Of a DNA stretch of 64,000 bases, positions 25,932 to 34,212 are shown in pieces. The first letter of the stretch is position 1, and each line of letters opens with the position of its first letter. Both the position numbers and the translations under genes were made by a program. This stretch comes from Dyella telluris (GTDB lineage Bacteria > Pseudomonadota > Gammaproteobacteria > Xanthomonadales > Rhodanobacteraceae), in the NCBI RefSeq assembly GCF_014297575.1, contig NZ_CP060412.1, forward strand, positions 2,790,001-2,854,000. Direction: 5' to 3'. The notes under the pieces are model-generated. The model saw only the letters and a list, made by a program, of their open reading frames with translations. It ran no database searches and had not been told where the DNA came from.

Positions 25932-27437
25932 TTAGCGTGTCGCGCTGGCCGCCCTGGCGGGCGGTAGCAGCTGCCAGGTGAAGTCGTAGTCCCACTGGTC
26001 GAAGTACAGGTTGCCACCGCGCCACTCCAGCTCGCCACGCTGCGAATCCACCGTTTCGGACCGGAAGAACTGTTTGTTCGGTACGAAGGGCTGGCTGAAG
26101 TCGCTGTTGAACGCGATGCGGTAAGCGTCCAGTCCGCCGAGGTAGAACCACTGCAGGGCCGGATCATCGCCCTTGGCCGGATGCAGCTGGCCGAAGGTCA
26201 CGTCCATCGGCACCCAGCCGTAAGGGGCCAGGTACAGCTGGCCCCAGTCGTGGATGTTTTCGTATTTGCCGTCGGAGAAAATCCAGCCCGATTGCCAGCG
26301 GGCAGGAATGCCGTTGAGGCGCAGCAGTGCGATCAGCAGCATGGTCTGTTCGCCGCAGTCGCCATGACCGGCGTGCAGCGTGTAATCGCTGATGTTGCTG
26401 ATGGTGGAGTATTCGCGCGCACCGGCCCAGGGAATCTGGTCCACCGCGGCGAACAGCTTCTGCGCGATGCGGTACGGGTTCTTCTCGTCGCCGACCACCT
26501 TGCGCGAGTACGCGCGCAGGTCATCGGTGAACACGATGTGCGGTGCACGCTCGGCCACGTAGGGAGCGAGCTCCGGCGTGATCGTGGTGGGCACGACCTT
26601 CGAGGCATCGATGTCGTGGTACTGCGCGTACACGGTCAGCTCGTAGGTCACGGCAAACGTGGTCGGCTTGCCCGCCTGCGCCTTCTTTTCCATGTAGGCC
26701 GTGCGTTGCAGCGTATCCACTGGAGCTACCTGTGCTCCATCGGGCTGGCTGTCGACCAGGCGCACGCCTTCCTGCTGGCCGGCCAGTTCGCGAGGGAAGG
26801 GCAGCCACGCGCGGATGGTTTCGCCCGCCGGTACGGCATCGGCGCGCACGGTCACCGTTTCGGTGACGCGCACATGGTTTGGCGTGACGCTGCTGCGGTG
26901 CGTGGCAAGCGCTTCGCGCCGGGCTTCGCGATGGTGGTCGCTGATCGATTCCAGCGGGCTGTCGCTCGATGGCACGGGGTGGGTGCGCCGCGCTGCGGCC
27001 TCGGGGCTGAGCAGGAACAGGTTGCTCGGCGCGCGCTTGAAGTAGAGCGTGCGGCCGTCGATCACCTGGTGCTCGATCAGGCCCTGCTGGTCCCAGCGGG
27101 CGAACTCCGCGTCGGTGAGGTCGGGCACCTGCTTGCGTACGCGCGCCTTGGCGGCGTCGGTGTCCAGGGTGAAGTCGAGCAGGATGCGGCGCATGCGTTC
27201 GCGCTGGAACAAGAGTGCTTCGCGCGACTCGCCCGGAAGGCCGGGCTGGGCCAGCGCCTTGCTGATGTCCGACTCGGCTGCCTTGAAGTGCCCGGCATCG
27301 ATCTGGGCGATGGCCCGCTGCACCGGGGAGCCATCGACAGGCGTTGCCATGAGCATGGCGGGAAGGCAGGACAGCGCCCATGCCATCGGCAGCGTGCGCC
27401 AGCGTCGAAACGATAAGGAACCCTGAAGCGTCCGCAC
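25932..27437 (-). CDS. Exported transglutaminase-like cysteine protease homologue
   Basis: A ~501-residue secreted protein. A signal-like segment ends MLMATPVDGS. An N-terminal helical region and a beta domain (~200-290) precede a transglutaminase-like domain (~300-430) with Cys361 in GHGDCGEQ, His396 in NIHDWGQ and Asp412 in PMDVTFG. These form a complete catalytic triad. Bacterial proteins of this kind are peptidases or amidases; a murein-peptide substrate is inferred from neighbours. The start is uncertain: GTG 27435-27437 with GGGGAAG upstream is preferred, and ATG 27384-27386 has no ribosome site. It is first in the leftward operon, 60 bases before lysA. Confidence 0.85.
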   Translation of the reverse strand: MRTLQGSLSFRRWRTLPMAWALSCLPAMLMATPVDGSPVQRAIAQIDAGHFKAAESDISKALAQPGLPGESREALLFQRERMRRILLDFTLDTDAAKARVRKQVPDLTDAEFARWDQQGLIEHQVIDGRTLYFKRAPSNLFLLSPEAAARRTHPVPSSDSPLESISDHHREARREALATHRSSVTPNHVRVTETVTVRADAVPAGETIRAWLPFPRELAGQQEGVRLVDSQPDGAQVAPVDTLQRTAYMEKKAQAGKPTTFAVTYELTVYAQYHDIDASKVVPTTITPELAPYVAERAPHIVFTDDLRAYSRKVVGDEKNPYRIAQKLFAAVDQIPWAGAREYSTISNISDYTLHAGHGDCGEQTMLLIALLRLNGIPARWQSGWIFSDGKYENIHDWGQLYLAPYGWVPMDVTFGQLHPAKGDDPALQWFYLGGLDAYRIAFNSDFSQPFVPNKQFFRSETVDSQRGELEWRGGNLYFDQWDYDFTWQLLPPARAASATR

Positions 27438-27483
27438 CTGCCACTTCCCCGCGAGAACCAGGCGAAGCCGTTGTGTAGCACGC

Positions 27484-27563
27484 TTGCATTCGACGGTCAA
27501 TAAATTATGCTCCGGTCGAACTTCGATTGAATTAGATATTCCAAAACTTGGGAAAGGTATTCC
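27484..27563 (+). promoter_or_regulatory. Promoter and candidate operator of the rightward murein-peptide operon
   Basis: TTGCAT (27484-27489) and TATGCT (27506-27511) with a 16-base spacer make a plausible sigma-70 promoter. Downstream of the expected start are two direct repeats, TATTCCAAAAC (27537) and TATTCCTAAAAC (27558). They are spaced 21 bases, two DNA turns, with a GGGAAA in inverted sense between them. This would suit a dimeric repressor such as the RpiR protein encoded in the operon. The assignment is inference. Confidence 0.45.
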
Positions 27564-27597
27564 TAAAACGAATGCCTCGGGGAGTCAGAGGGGACGC

Positions 27598-28749
27598 ATG
27601 ATCCACACGGCCTGGCCTTATCTCGCTGTCATGTTGCTGGCCGCGGGCTTGTTTCCCGCTCTCGAGCGGCGCTTCCAGTGGCGGTTCTTCGAAGTCCTTC
27701 CGCCCATCGTGCTGACTTATCTGCTGGTGACTGCCCTGGCGGTGTCCGGGCTGTGGCAGGTCAACGACGAGATCCGTTCGACCCAGACCCTGCTGATCGC
27801 GCACCTGGTGCCGGCCCTGCTGTTCCTGCTGATGATCAACTGCGACCTGCGCGCCATCTACCGGCTGGGACCGCGCGTGTTGGCCGTGTTTTTCGTGACC
27901 ATGGTGTGCCTGTTCATTGCCTTTGTCGGCACCTTCCTGGTGTTCCGTCACTGGTTGCCCGGCAAAGCGTGGCAGCCGCTGGCGGCGTTGTCCGGCAGCT
28001 GGATCGGCGGCACGGCGAACATGGTGGCGGTGAAACAGGCCATCGGCATGCCGGACAAGTTGCTGGCGTTCTCCCTGCTCACCGATGCGCTGTGCTACTC
28101 GATGTGGGTGGTGGTGCTGTTCGGGCTGGGCAGGGTGGCCACGCAGTTCAACCAGTGGACCCGCGCCAAATCCAGCGCCGACATGGTGGTCGAGGAAACG
28201 CGCAGCCATGGCCCCACCACGCCGGACAACGTGCTGCTATGGCTGGGCATGGCGCTGCTGGCGGCCGCGTTCGCATCGTGGGTGGGTGATCGCCTGCCGA
28301 CCTCGGACATGATCTCGCCGACCACCTGGACCATCATGCTGGCCACGGCATTCGGGCTGGTGGCTGCGCACACGCCGCTGGCGCGTTTTGCGGGTGCCAA
28401 CACCATTTCCAGCGCCATGTTGATCAGCGTGGTGGCCATCCTGGCCTCGCAGAGCAACTTCGACGGCATCGCTTCGGCGCCGCTCTACATCATCTGCGGC
28501 CTATGCATCATCGCCATCCATGCCGTGCTGCTGGCGGGCGCGGCGCGCGTATTCCATTTCGACCTCTACCTGTGCGGCATCTCCTCGCTGGCATGCATCG
28601 GCGGCGTGGCTGCCACGCCCATCCTCGCGGCCAGCTACTCGCGCTCGCTGGTGCCGGTGGGCATCCTGCTTGCGCTGCTCGGCTATATCCTCGGTACCGG
28701 GTTTGGTCTGCTGGTGGCGCAAGTGATGTCGTCGCTGGCCATTGCCTAG
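27598..28749 (+). CDS. DUF819 family multi-pass membrane protein
   Basis: A 383-residue integral membrane protein with about ten helices and the family-typical SGSWIGGTANMVAVKQA re-entrant-like motif after helix 4. The C-terminal GISSLACIGGVAATP is a second such motif, suggesting an inverted-repeat transporter fold. DUF819 (YjcL) members are predicted transporters without proven substrate. Its place at the head of the operon, 8 bases before the NlpC/P60 gene, suggests import or export of peptides or amino acids from murein. AGGGGA precedes the ATG at 27598; the longer frame to 27484 has no start signal. Confidence 0.85.
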   Translation: MIHTAWPYLAVMLLAAGLFPALERRFQWRFFEVLPPIVLTYLLVTALAVSGLWQVNDEIRSTQTLLIAHLVPALLFLLMINCDLRAIYRLGPRVLAVFFVTMVCLFIAFVGTFLVFRHWLPGKAWQPLAALSGSWIGGTANMVAVKQAIGMPDKLLAFSLLTDALCYSMWVVVLFGLGRVATQFNQWTRAKSSADMVVEETRSHGPTTPDNVLLWLGMALLAAAFASWVGDRLPTSDMISPTTWTIMLATAFGLVAAHTPLARFAGANTISSAMLISVVAILASQSNFDGIASAPLYIICGLCIIAIHAVLLAGAARVFHFDLYLCGISSLACIGGVAATPILAASYSRSLVPVGILLALLGYILGTGFGLLVAQVMSSLAIA

Positions 28750-28757
28750 GAGTCACC

Positions 28758-30164
28758 ATGCGATTCATGTCTCGCCTGCCGATCTGTCTGATGCTTGCCC
28801 TGGCGTCCGTGCCCGTCCTGGCGGACAAGGGGCCCGATACCTTGCCGGTGCCGCCATCGGGCGTCATCGGCATCGCCAATAACGCGATGCTCGGCCCGGA
28901 TTTCTGGATCAGGCAGTCGACGCAACCCGAACGCGTGCTGCTCGATGCCAGTGACATTCGCAGCCACAACGCCAACCTGTTCAAGGTCGATGCGTCCATG
29001 CACGACCTGCATGCGTTGCCCGCACAGATCGATCGGGCGACGGTCACCGGCTGGATCAACGACCTGTCCCAGTACCCCAAGCGCAAGCTGTACGACATCA
29101 AGGGACAGCCGGTGCCCGACAGCCTGCGCAATGAGCTGACGGACGCGTTGGCGCTGGACGCCGTGCCTGCGCAACAGCCCGCGCGCTACGGCATGGTGGT
29201 GCAGCGTGCAGCGCTGCGCACCTTTCCGACCAGCACGCGGGTGTTCACCTCCAACGACGACACCGATATCGACCGCTTCCAGGAAACCGCGGAGTTCCCG
29301 GGCACGCCGGTGCTCATCGCGCACACCAGCCGGGACGGTCACTGGTTGTTCGTGGTGAGTCCGCGCTATGCCGCATGGACGCTGCGCGAGAATGTGGCCG
29401 AAGGCCCGGCAGCGGATGTGCTGGCGTATGCCGGGCGCACGCCGCATCGCGTGGTCACCGGTGGCACCGTCACCACGGTGTTCACGCCCGAGCAACCGGC
29501 GGTGTCGCAGCTGCAGCTGGACATGGGCATCGCCGTGCCGGTGCTGTCCGATCTCCCGCCGGACCAGCCGGTGAATGGTCAGTCCCCGTATGCATCGCAT
29601 GTGGTGCAACTGCCCATCCAGCAGGCGGATGGCAAGCTGGCCTTTTCGCCGGCGCTGATCCAGCGCGTGGCCGATACGCAGGACGACTATCTGCCGCTGA
29701 CCGAGGGCAACATCATCCGCCAGGCCTTCAAGTTTCTCGGCGAACGCTACGGCTGGGGCCACGACTACGACGGACGCGACTGCAGCGGCTTCGTGTCGGA
29801 TGTCTATCGCAGCATGGGCGTTGAGATGCCGCGCAACACCAGCAAGCAGGCGATCAGCCCGGGCTTCACGCACCAGGCCTTTGGCGACAAGGACAGTCAC
29901 GATGCGCGCCTCAAGGCCGCCATGGCGCTGAAGGTAGGAGATCTGGTCTACATCCCCGGCCACGTGATGATGGTGATCGGCAAGCTGGACGGCGAGCCTT
30001 ACGTCATTCATGACACCGGCGGCATTTCCTATCGCGACGGCAAGGGCGGCATGCGCCGCGTCAAGCTCAACGAAGTGTCGGTGACGCCGCTGCTGCCGCT
30101 GATGTACGACGACAAGCACACCTACGTCGACCGCATGACCAGCATCGTGCACGTACGCCCCTGA
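28758..30164 (+). CDS. SH3-domain NlpC/P60 endopeptidase, YkfC-like
   Basis: A 468-residue exported cysteine peptidase. The signal peptide ends ASVPVLA-DKGP. An N-terminal stabilising domain is followed by two bacterial SH3-like domains (~140-300). The NlpC/P60 domain has Cys342 in GRDCSGFVSDVYR, His402 in IPGHVMMVIG and His418 in VIHDTGG. This order is that of YkfC-type gamma-D-glutamyl-L-diamino acid endopeptidases, which cut L-Ala-gamma-D-Glu from DAP in free stem peptides. AGGAG precedes the ATG. The next gene, the dipeptide epimerase, acts on exactly the L-Ala-D-Glu product. Confidence 0.92.
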   Translation: MRFMSRLPICLMLALASVPVLADKGPDTLPVPPSGVIGIANNAMLGPDFWIRQSTQPERVLLDASDIRSHNANLFKVDASMHDLHALPAQIDRATVTGWINDLSQYPKRKLYDIKGQPVPDSLRNELTDALALDAVPAQQPARYGMVVQRAALRTFPTSTRVFTSNDDTDIDRFQETAEFPGTPVLIAHTSRDGHWLFVVSPRYAAWTLRENVAEGPAADVLAYAGRTPHRVVTGGTVTTVFTPEQPAVSQLQLDMGIAVPVLSDLPPDQPVNGQSPYASHVVQLPIQQADGKLAFSPALIQRVADTQDDYLPLTEGNIIRQAFKFLGERYGWGHDYDGRDCSGFVSDVYRSMGVEMPRNTSKQAISPGFTHQAFGDKDSHDARLKAAMALKVGDLVYIPGHVMMVIGKLDGEPYVIHDTGGISYRDGKGGMRRVKLNEVSVTPLLPLMYDDKHTYVDRMTSIVHVRP

Positions 30165-30195
30165 CCGACTCCTCTTCAAGGACAGACTTCCCCTC

Positions 30196-31293
30196 ATGAA
30201 GATCACCGACATCCAGTTCGGCATGCTGCGGGTACCGCTGAAAACGCCGTTCAAGACGGCGCTGCGTACCGTCAACCAGGTCGAGGACATCGTGGTGATG
30301 GTGCATACCGACAGCGGTCACGTAGGCCATGGCGAGGCGCCGGCGACAGCGGTGATCACCGGCGACACGCATGGCTCGATCATCGATGCGATCCGCCACT
30401 ACATCGCGCCGCGCCTGATCGGCGAGGACATCGCGGACCTCAATCGCATCACCCAGCTTATCCAGACCGCGCTGGAGAAGAACACCAGCGCCAAGGCCGC
30501 GGTGGAGATTGCCGTGTACGACCTGTGGGGCCAGCTCTACAGCGCGCCGCTGTACAAGCTGCTCGGTGGCGGGGCCCCGGTGATCACCACCGACATCACC
30601 ATCAGCGTGGATTACATCGACAAAATGGTGGCCGATTCGGTGAGCGCGGTGGAGCGCGGCTTCGAGTCACTGAAGATCAAGGTGGGCAAGGATATCGGCG
30701 TCGATATCGAGCGCATCAAGGCCATCTACGCCGCGGTGGATAACCGCGCGCTGCTGCGTCTGGATGCCAACCAGGGCTGGTCCGCCAAGCAGGCGGTGTA
30801 TGCCGTGCAGACGCTGGAAGATGCCGGCATCCGGCTGGAGTTGGTGGAGCAGCCGGTGAAAGCGCGTGACCTGGAAGGCATGCGTTATGTCACCGAACGG
30901 GTGCATACGCCCATCATGGCCGACGAAAGCGTGTTTGGCCCGATGGAAGTCATCGAGCTGATCCGCATGCGCGCGGCCGACATCATCAACATCAAACTGA
31001 TGAAGACCGGTGGCATCTCCAATGCCATCCGTATCGCCGACATTGCCGCCATGTACGGCGTGGAGTGCATGATCGGTTGCATGCTGGAAAGCAGCATCAG
31101 CGTGGCCGCGGCGGTGCACGTGGCGGTGGCCAAGTCCTCGGTGATCACCAAGGTCGATCTGGATGGCCCGTCGTTGTGCCAGTACAACCCGGTGGACGGT
31201 AGCGTGGTGTTCAACGAGTCGGAGATCTCGGTAGGCGATGCGCCGGGGCTGGGCATCCGGGAAATCCGCGGGCTCGAGAGGCTGGAAGGCTGA
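30196..31293 (+). CDS. L-Ala-D/L-Glu (dipeptide) epimerase
   Basis: A 365-residue enolase-superfamily enzyme, cytoplasmic. It epimerises L-Ala-D-Glu to L-Ala-L-Glu so that ordinary peptidases can cut it. The two catalytic lysines are in LKIKVG (Lys162) and NIKLMKTGG (Lys267). The Mg ligands are Asp190 (LDANQGW), Glu218 (EQP) and Asp243 (ADES). The C-terminal IGCMLESSIS is typical of AE epimerases. It is homologous to YcjG/YkfB. The neighbouring YkfC-like peptidase strongly supports the dipeptide assignment over other muconate-lyase relatives. Confidence 0.93.
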   Translation: MKITDIQFGMLRVPLKTPFKTALRTVNQVEDIVVMVHTDSGHVGHGEAPATAVITGDTHGSIIDAIRHYIAPRLIGEDIADLNRITQLIQTALEKNTSAKAAVEIAVYDLWGQLYSAPLYKLLGGGAPVITTDITISVDYIDKMVADSVSAVERGFESLKIKVGKDIGVDIERIKAIYAAVDNRALLRLDANQGWSAKQAVYAVQTLEDAGIRLELVEQPVKARDLEGMRYVTERVHTPIMADESVFGPMEVIELIRMRAADIINIKLMKTGGISNAIRIADIAAMYGVECMIGCMLESSISVAAAVHVAVAKSSVITKVDLDGPSLCQYNPVDGSVVFNESEISVGDAPGLGIREIRGLERLEG

Positions 31294-31294
31294 C

Positions 31295-32152
31295 ATGTCG
31301 CCGCTGGTGAAAATCCGCGCCGAGCGCGACCAGATGTCGGCGGTCGAGCGTCGCGTTGCCGACTTCATCCTCGAGAACGCGCAGCTGCTGCGCGACTACT
31401 CCTCGCAGCAGCTGGCCAACGCGCTGGGCATCAGCCAGTCCAGCGTGGTGAAGTTCACGCAGAAGCTGGGCTTCAAGGGTTACCCGGACCTGAAATATTC
31501 CGTAGGCGAGGCCATCGCGCGCGCCGACAACGGCGATGCGGCCCAGGTGGACGCGCAGGCGCGTGCGGCCGAGGGCGAGTCGGATGGCCGCAGCCTGTGG
31601 CGGTGCAAGTCCGAGGCGGAAGAAGAAACGCGCCTGATCAATCCGGACGACACCCTGCAGGCGGTGGCCCAGGCACTGGCCAGCGCCGGTTCCACCGGCA
31701 AGGTGTTCATGGTGGGTCTGGGTGACGACGACATCCATGCGCGCAGCTTCGCGCTGCGCCTGTCGCTGCTCGGCATTCCGTCCGTGCACAACGCGGACCC
31801 GGCGCGACTGGCGGCCAGCGTGTCGGCCGCGGGCGCGGGCGATTTGCTGCTGGTGTTCTCCGAGCAGGGCCATCATCCCGCCTTGTGCAAGGTTGGCCGC
31901 TTCTTCAAGGAGCAGCAGGGGCGCCTGGTCACGGTGACGCGGCATACCTCCAACCCCTTGCGCGCGCTGGCGGACGTGGCCCTGCTGGTGTCCGCGCACG
32001 ACGACCGCCCGTATATCCAGCCGCTGCTTTACCAGTCCGCCCTGCAGCACCTGCTCGACAGCGTGTTCGTTCTGCTGTGCGAGGGAGACGAGCAACGCCA
32101 CCTGCAGCTGCTCGCCAATCTTGAACGCGTCCAGCAGATGCTGGAGCCCTAG
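31295..32152 (+). CDS. RpiR/MurR-family transcriptional regulator
   Basis: A 285-residue regulator: an N-terminal RpiR helix-turn-helix (~1-77, with LANALGISQSSVVKFTQKLGFKGYPDLK, read in parts) and a C-terminal SIS sugar-phosphate isomerase domain (~125-260). Established knowledge: E. coli MurR, of this family, controls MurNAc 6-phosphate use. Here the ligand may be a murein sugar or peptide product. Many SIS Ser/Thr ligand residues are replaced (VGLGDDDIHA), so ligand specificity is unclear. It starts one base after the epimerase stop. It probably controls the divergent operons through the direct repeats at 27537-27569. Confidence 0.88.
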   Translation: MSPLVKIRAERDQMSAVERRVADFILENAQLLRDYSSQQLANALGISQSSVVKFTQKLGFKGYPDLKYSVGEAIARADNGDAAQVDAQARAAEGESDGRSLWRCKSEAEEETRLINPDDTLQAVAQALASAGSTGKVFMVGLGDDDIHARSFALRLSLLGIPSVHNADPARLAASVSAAGAGDLLLVFSEQGHHPALCKVGRFFKEQQGRLVTVTRHTSNPLRALADVALLVSAHDDRPYIQPLLYQSALQHLLDSVFVLLCEGDEQRHLQLLANLERVQQMLEP

Positions 32153-32173
32153 GCCACTCATCCACGGTATCGC

Positions 32174-32968
32174 ATGAATCCACAGTCCCGTCGTTTCATG
32201 ATCTGTCGTTTCCTGGCGGCCACGCTGGCAGCAGCGGCTGCCTGGCCCATGTCGTCGGCGTTCGCCGCGCAGGAGAGCAACGGTTGGCAGGGTTCGCGCC
32301 AGATGGTGCTGGTCATCACGCCCGACTGGAATGCCGACCACGGCGTGTTGCGTGCGTTCGAACGCACCGGGGACGGCTGGAAGCCGGTGGTGGACGCACA
32401 GAACGTCACGGTGGGCCGCGCCGGTGCGGCGTGGGGCATCGGCCTGAACGAAGCGCAGACCGATGGCCCGCAGAAGCACGAAGGCGATGGTCGGGCCGCG
32501 GCGGGCGTGTATCGCGTCGGCGAGGTCTTCGGCTACGGGGCGCAAGCGGATACGCGCATGCCCTACAGCGCCATGACCGATACCGACTGGTGCGTCGATG
32601 TGGACGGTTCGCCGTACTACAACCAGATCGTCGATGCGAAGAAGGTCGGCGCGAAGGCGGTGGAGGGCGCCAGCGAGCCGATGCGGCGCGACCTGCACAT
32701 GGATGGCGACCAGCGCTACAAGATCGGTTTCGTCATCGAGCACAACGCTGGCGGCAAGCGCGGCGGCGGCAGCTGTATCTTCGCCCACCTGTGGGCGTCG
32801 CCCACGGATGCCACCGCCGGATGCACGGCCATGCCCGAACCGGTGATGCGTCGCCTGCTGGCCTGGATGAAGCCGGAAGAACAGCCAGTGTTCGTGCTGT
32901 TGCCGCAAAGCGAGTACGCACGGCTGCGTGCGTCCTGGCATCTGCCTGTCGTGGGTAAACAGCCTTGA
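32174..32968 (+). CDS. Exported YkuD-fold (L,D-transpeptidase-like) protein
   Basis: A 264-residue protein with a signal peptide (SSAFA-AQES). The C-terminal half has the YkuD active-site pattern: His205 in IFAHLW and Cys217 in DATAGCTAM, twelve residues apart. This is the TAGC variant, not the SHGC of classical L,D-transpeptidases. The variant subgroup (COG3786-like) has no settled reaction and may be a hydrolase. In this operon, cleavage of L,D-bonds such as DAP-D-Ala (an L,D-carboxypeptidase role) is an attractive inference. The gene ends overlapping the TTG start of the symporter. Confidence 0.82.
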   Translation: MNPQSRRFMICRFLAATLAAAAAWPMSSAFAAQESNGWQGSRQMVLVITPDWNADHGVLRAFERTGDGWKPVVDAQNVTVGRAGAAWGIGLNEAQTDGPQKHEGDGRAAAGVYRVGEVFGYGAQADTRMPYSAMTDTDWCVDVDGSPYYNQIVDAKKVGAKAVEGASEPMRRDLHMDGDQRYKIGFVIEHNAGGKRGGGSCIFAHLWASPTDATAGCTAMPEPVMRRLLAWMKPEEQPVFVLLPQSEYARLRASWHLPVVGKQP

Positions 32969-34212
32969 GCCCGACCGCGCGGGTACTGGTGGGTCTGGTG
33001 CTGGGCGCCGCCGGCGGCCTGGTGCTGGCGTCGTGGTCGCCCACCGCCGCGGTGCAGGTGGCCGACGCCGTGCAACCGTTCGGGCGGTTGTGGCTCAACG
33101 CACTGCAGATGACCGTGGTGCCGCTGGTGTTCGCGCTGGTGGTGGTCGGGGTCAACACGGCCAGCGATGCGGCCGCATCGGGACGCATTGCCCGGCGTGC
33201 CATCGTCGCCTTCATCCTGATCCTCTCGGCAGGCGCCTTGTTCGCCGCAGCTGCCGCACCACGGTTGTTCGCGCTGTTTCCGCATAACCCGGCGTTGACC
33301 TCGGCGCTGGAAAGCGCCGTCGCCACGCATGTGCCGCCGTCCACGCAGGGCGTGGGCTGGGCGGAATGGTTCAACGGCATCGTGCCGTCCAATGCGATAA
33401 GTGCCGCCGCACAGAGCGCCATGTTGCCGCTGGTGGTGTTTGCGCTGTTCTTCGGTTTTGGCCTGACCCGCATCGAGGCTAGACAGCGCGAACTGGTGGT
33501 GTCGTTCTTCCGCGCCATCGCCGACACCATGATCGTGATCGTGCGCTGGGTGCTGTGGGTGGCGCCGCTGGGCGTGTTCGCCCTGATCCTGGCGGTATGC
33601 GCGCGCGCCGGCCTGCATATGCTGGGGGCGCTCGGCATCTACGTGCTGGTCGAATGCCTGCTGTATCTCGCCGTCACCTTGTTGATGCTGCCGGTAGCCA
33701 TGGTGTGGGGTGGCGAAACCCTGCGCCGGTTCGTGCCGGCGCTGGTGCCGGCGCAGATCGTTGCAGCCAGCACGCAGTCCTCGCTGGCATCGCTGCCGGC
33801 CATGCTGGAAAGCGCGGAACAGCGGCTGGGCTATCCCGCCCAGGTGAATGCGCTGGTGCTGCCCATGGCAGTGAGCCTGTTCCGCCTGACCAGCCCGGTG
33901 CAGTACGTGGCATCGGCATGTTTCATCGCATGGGCCTACGGCATTCACGTGGGCGCCGCACCGTTGTTCGCGGCGGCACTGCTGGCGGTGGTGATCAGCC
34001 TGGGTTCGGTGGGGCTGCCCGGCGCGGTGAGTTTCATGGCGACCAACCTTCCTGTCGCGCAGGCGATGGGTGTGCCGGTGGGGCCGCTGGGGTTGATGCT
34101 CGCCGTCGATGCCTTGCCTGATGCGCTGGCCACCCTGGGCAACGTAACCGCCGACCTTACTGCCACCAGCGTGGTGGCACGCCAATCCATCCGGGAAAGT
34201 GATACCGCATGA
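32965..34212 (+). CDS. Dicarboxylate/amino acid:cation symporter (DAACS family)
   Basis: A 415-residue GltP/GltPh-like transporter with about eight helices and two re-entrant hairpins. The hairpin serine motif appears as STQSSLASLP. The TM7 region has NALVLPMAVSLFRLTSPVQY in place of the glutamate transporter NMDG signature, so substrate coordination differs. The C-terminal hairpin has SVGLPGAVSFMATNLP. It probably imports glutamate, aspartate or small neutral amino acids released in the periplasm. TTG is taken as the start because it overlaps the previous TGA and reaches the first helix. Confidence 0.85.
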   Translation: MSPTARVLVGLVLGAAGGLVLASWSPTAAVQVADAVQPFGRLWLNALQMTVVPLVFALVVVGVNTASDAAASGRIARRAIVAFILILSAGALFAAAAAPRLFALFPHNPALTSALESAVATHVPPSTQGVGWAEWFNGIVPSNAISAAAQSAMLPLVVFALFFGFGLTRIEARQRELVVSFFRAIADTMIVIVRWVLWVAPLGVFALILAVCARAGLHMLGALGIYVLVECLLYLAVTLLMLPVAMVWGGETLRRFVPALVPAQIVAASTQSSLASLPAMLESAEQRLGYPAQVNALVLPMAVSLFRLTSPVQYVASACFIAWAYGIHVGAAPLFAAALLAVVISLGSVGLPGAVSFMATNLPVAQAMGVPVGPLGLMLAVDALPDALATLGNVTADLTATSVVARQSIRESDTA

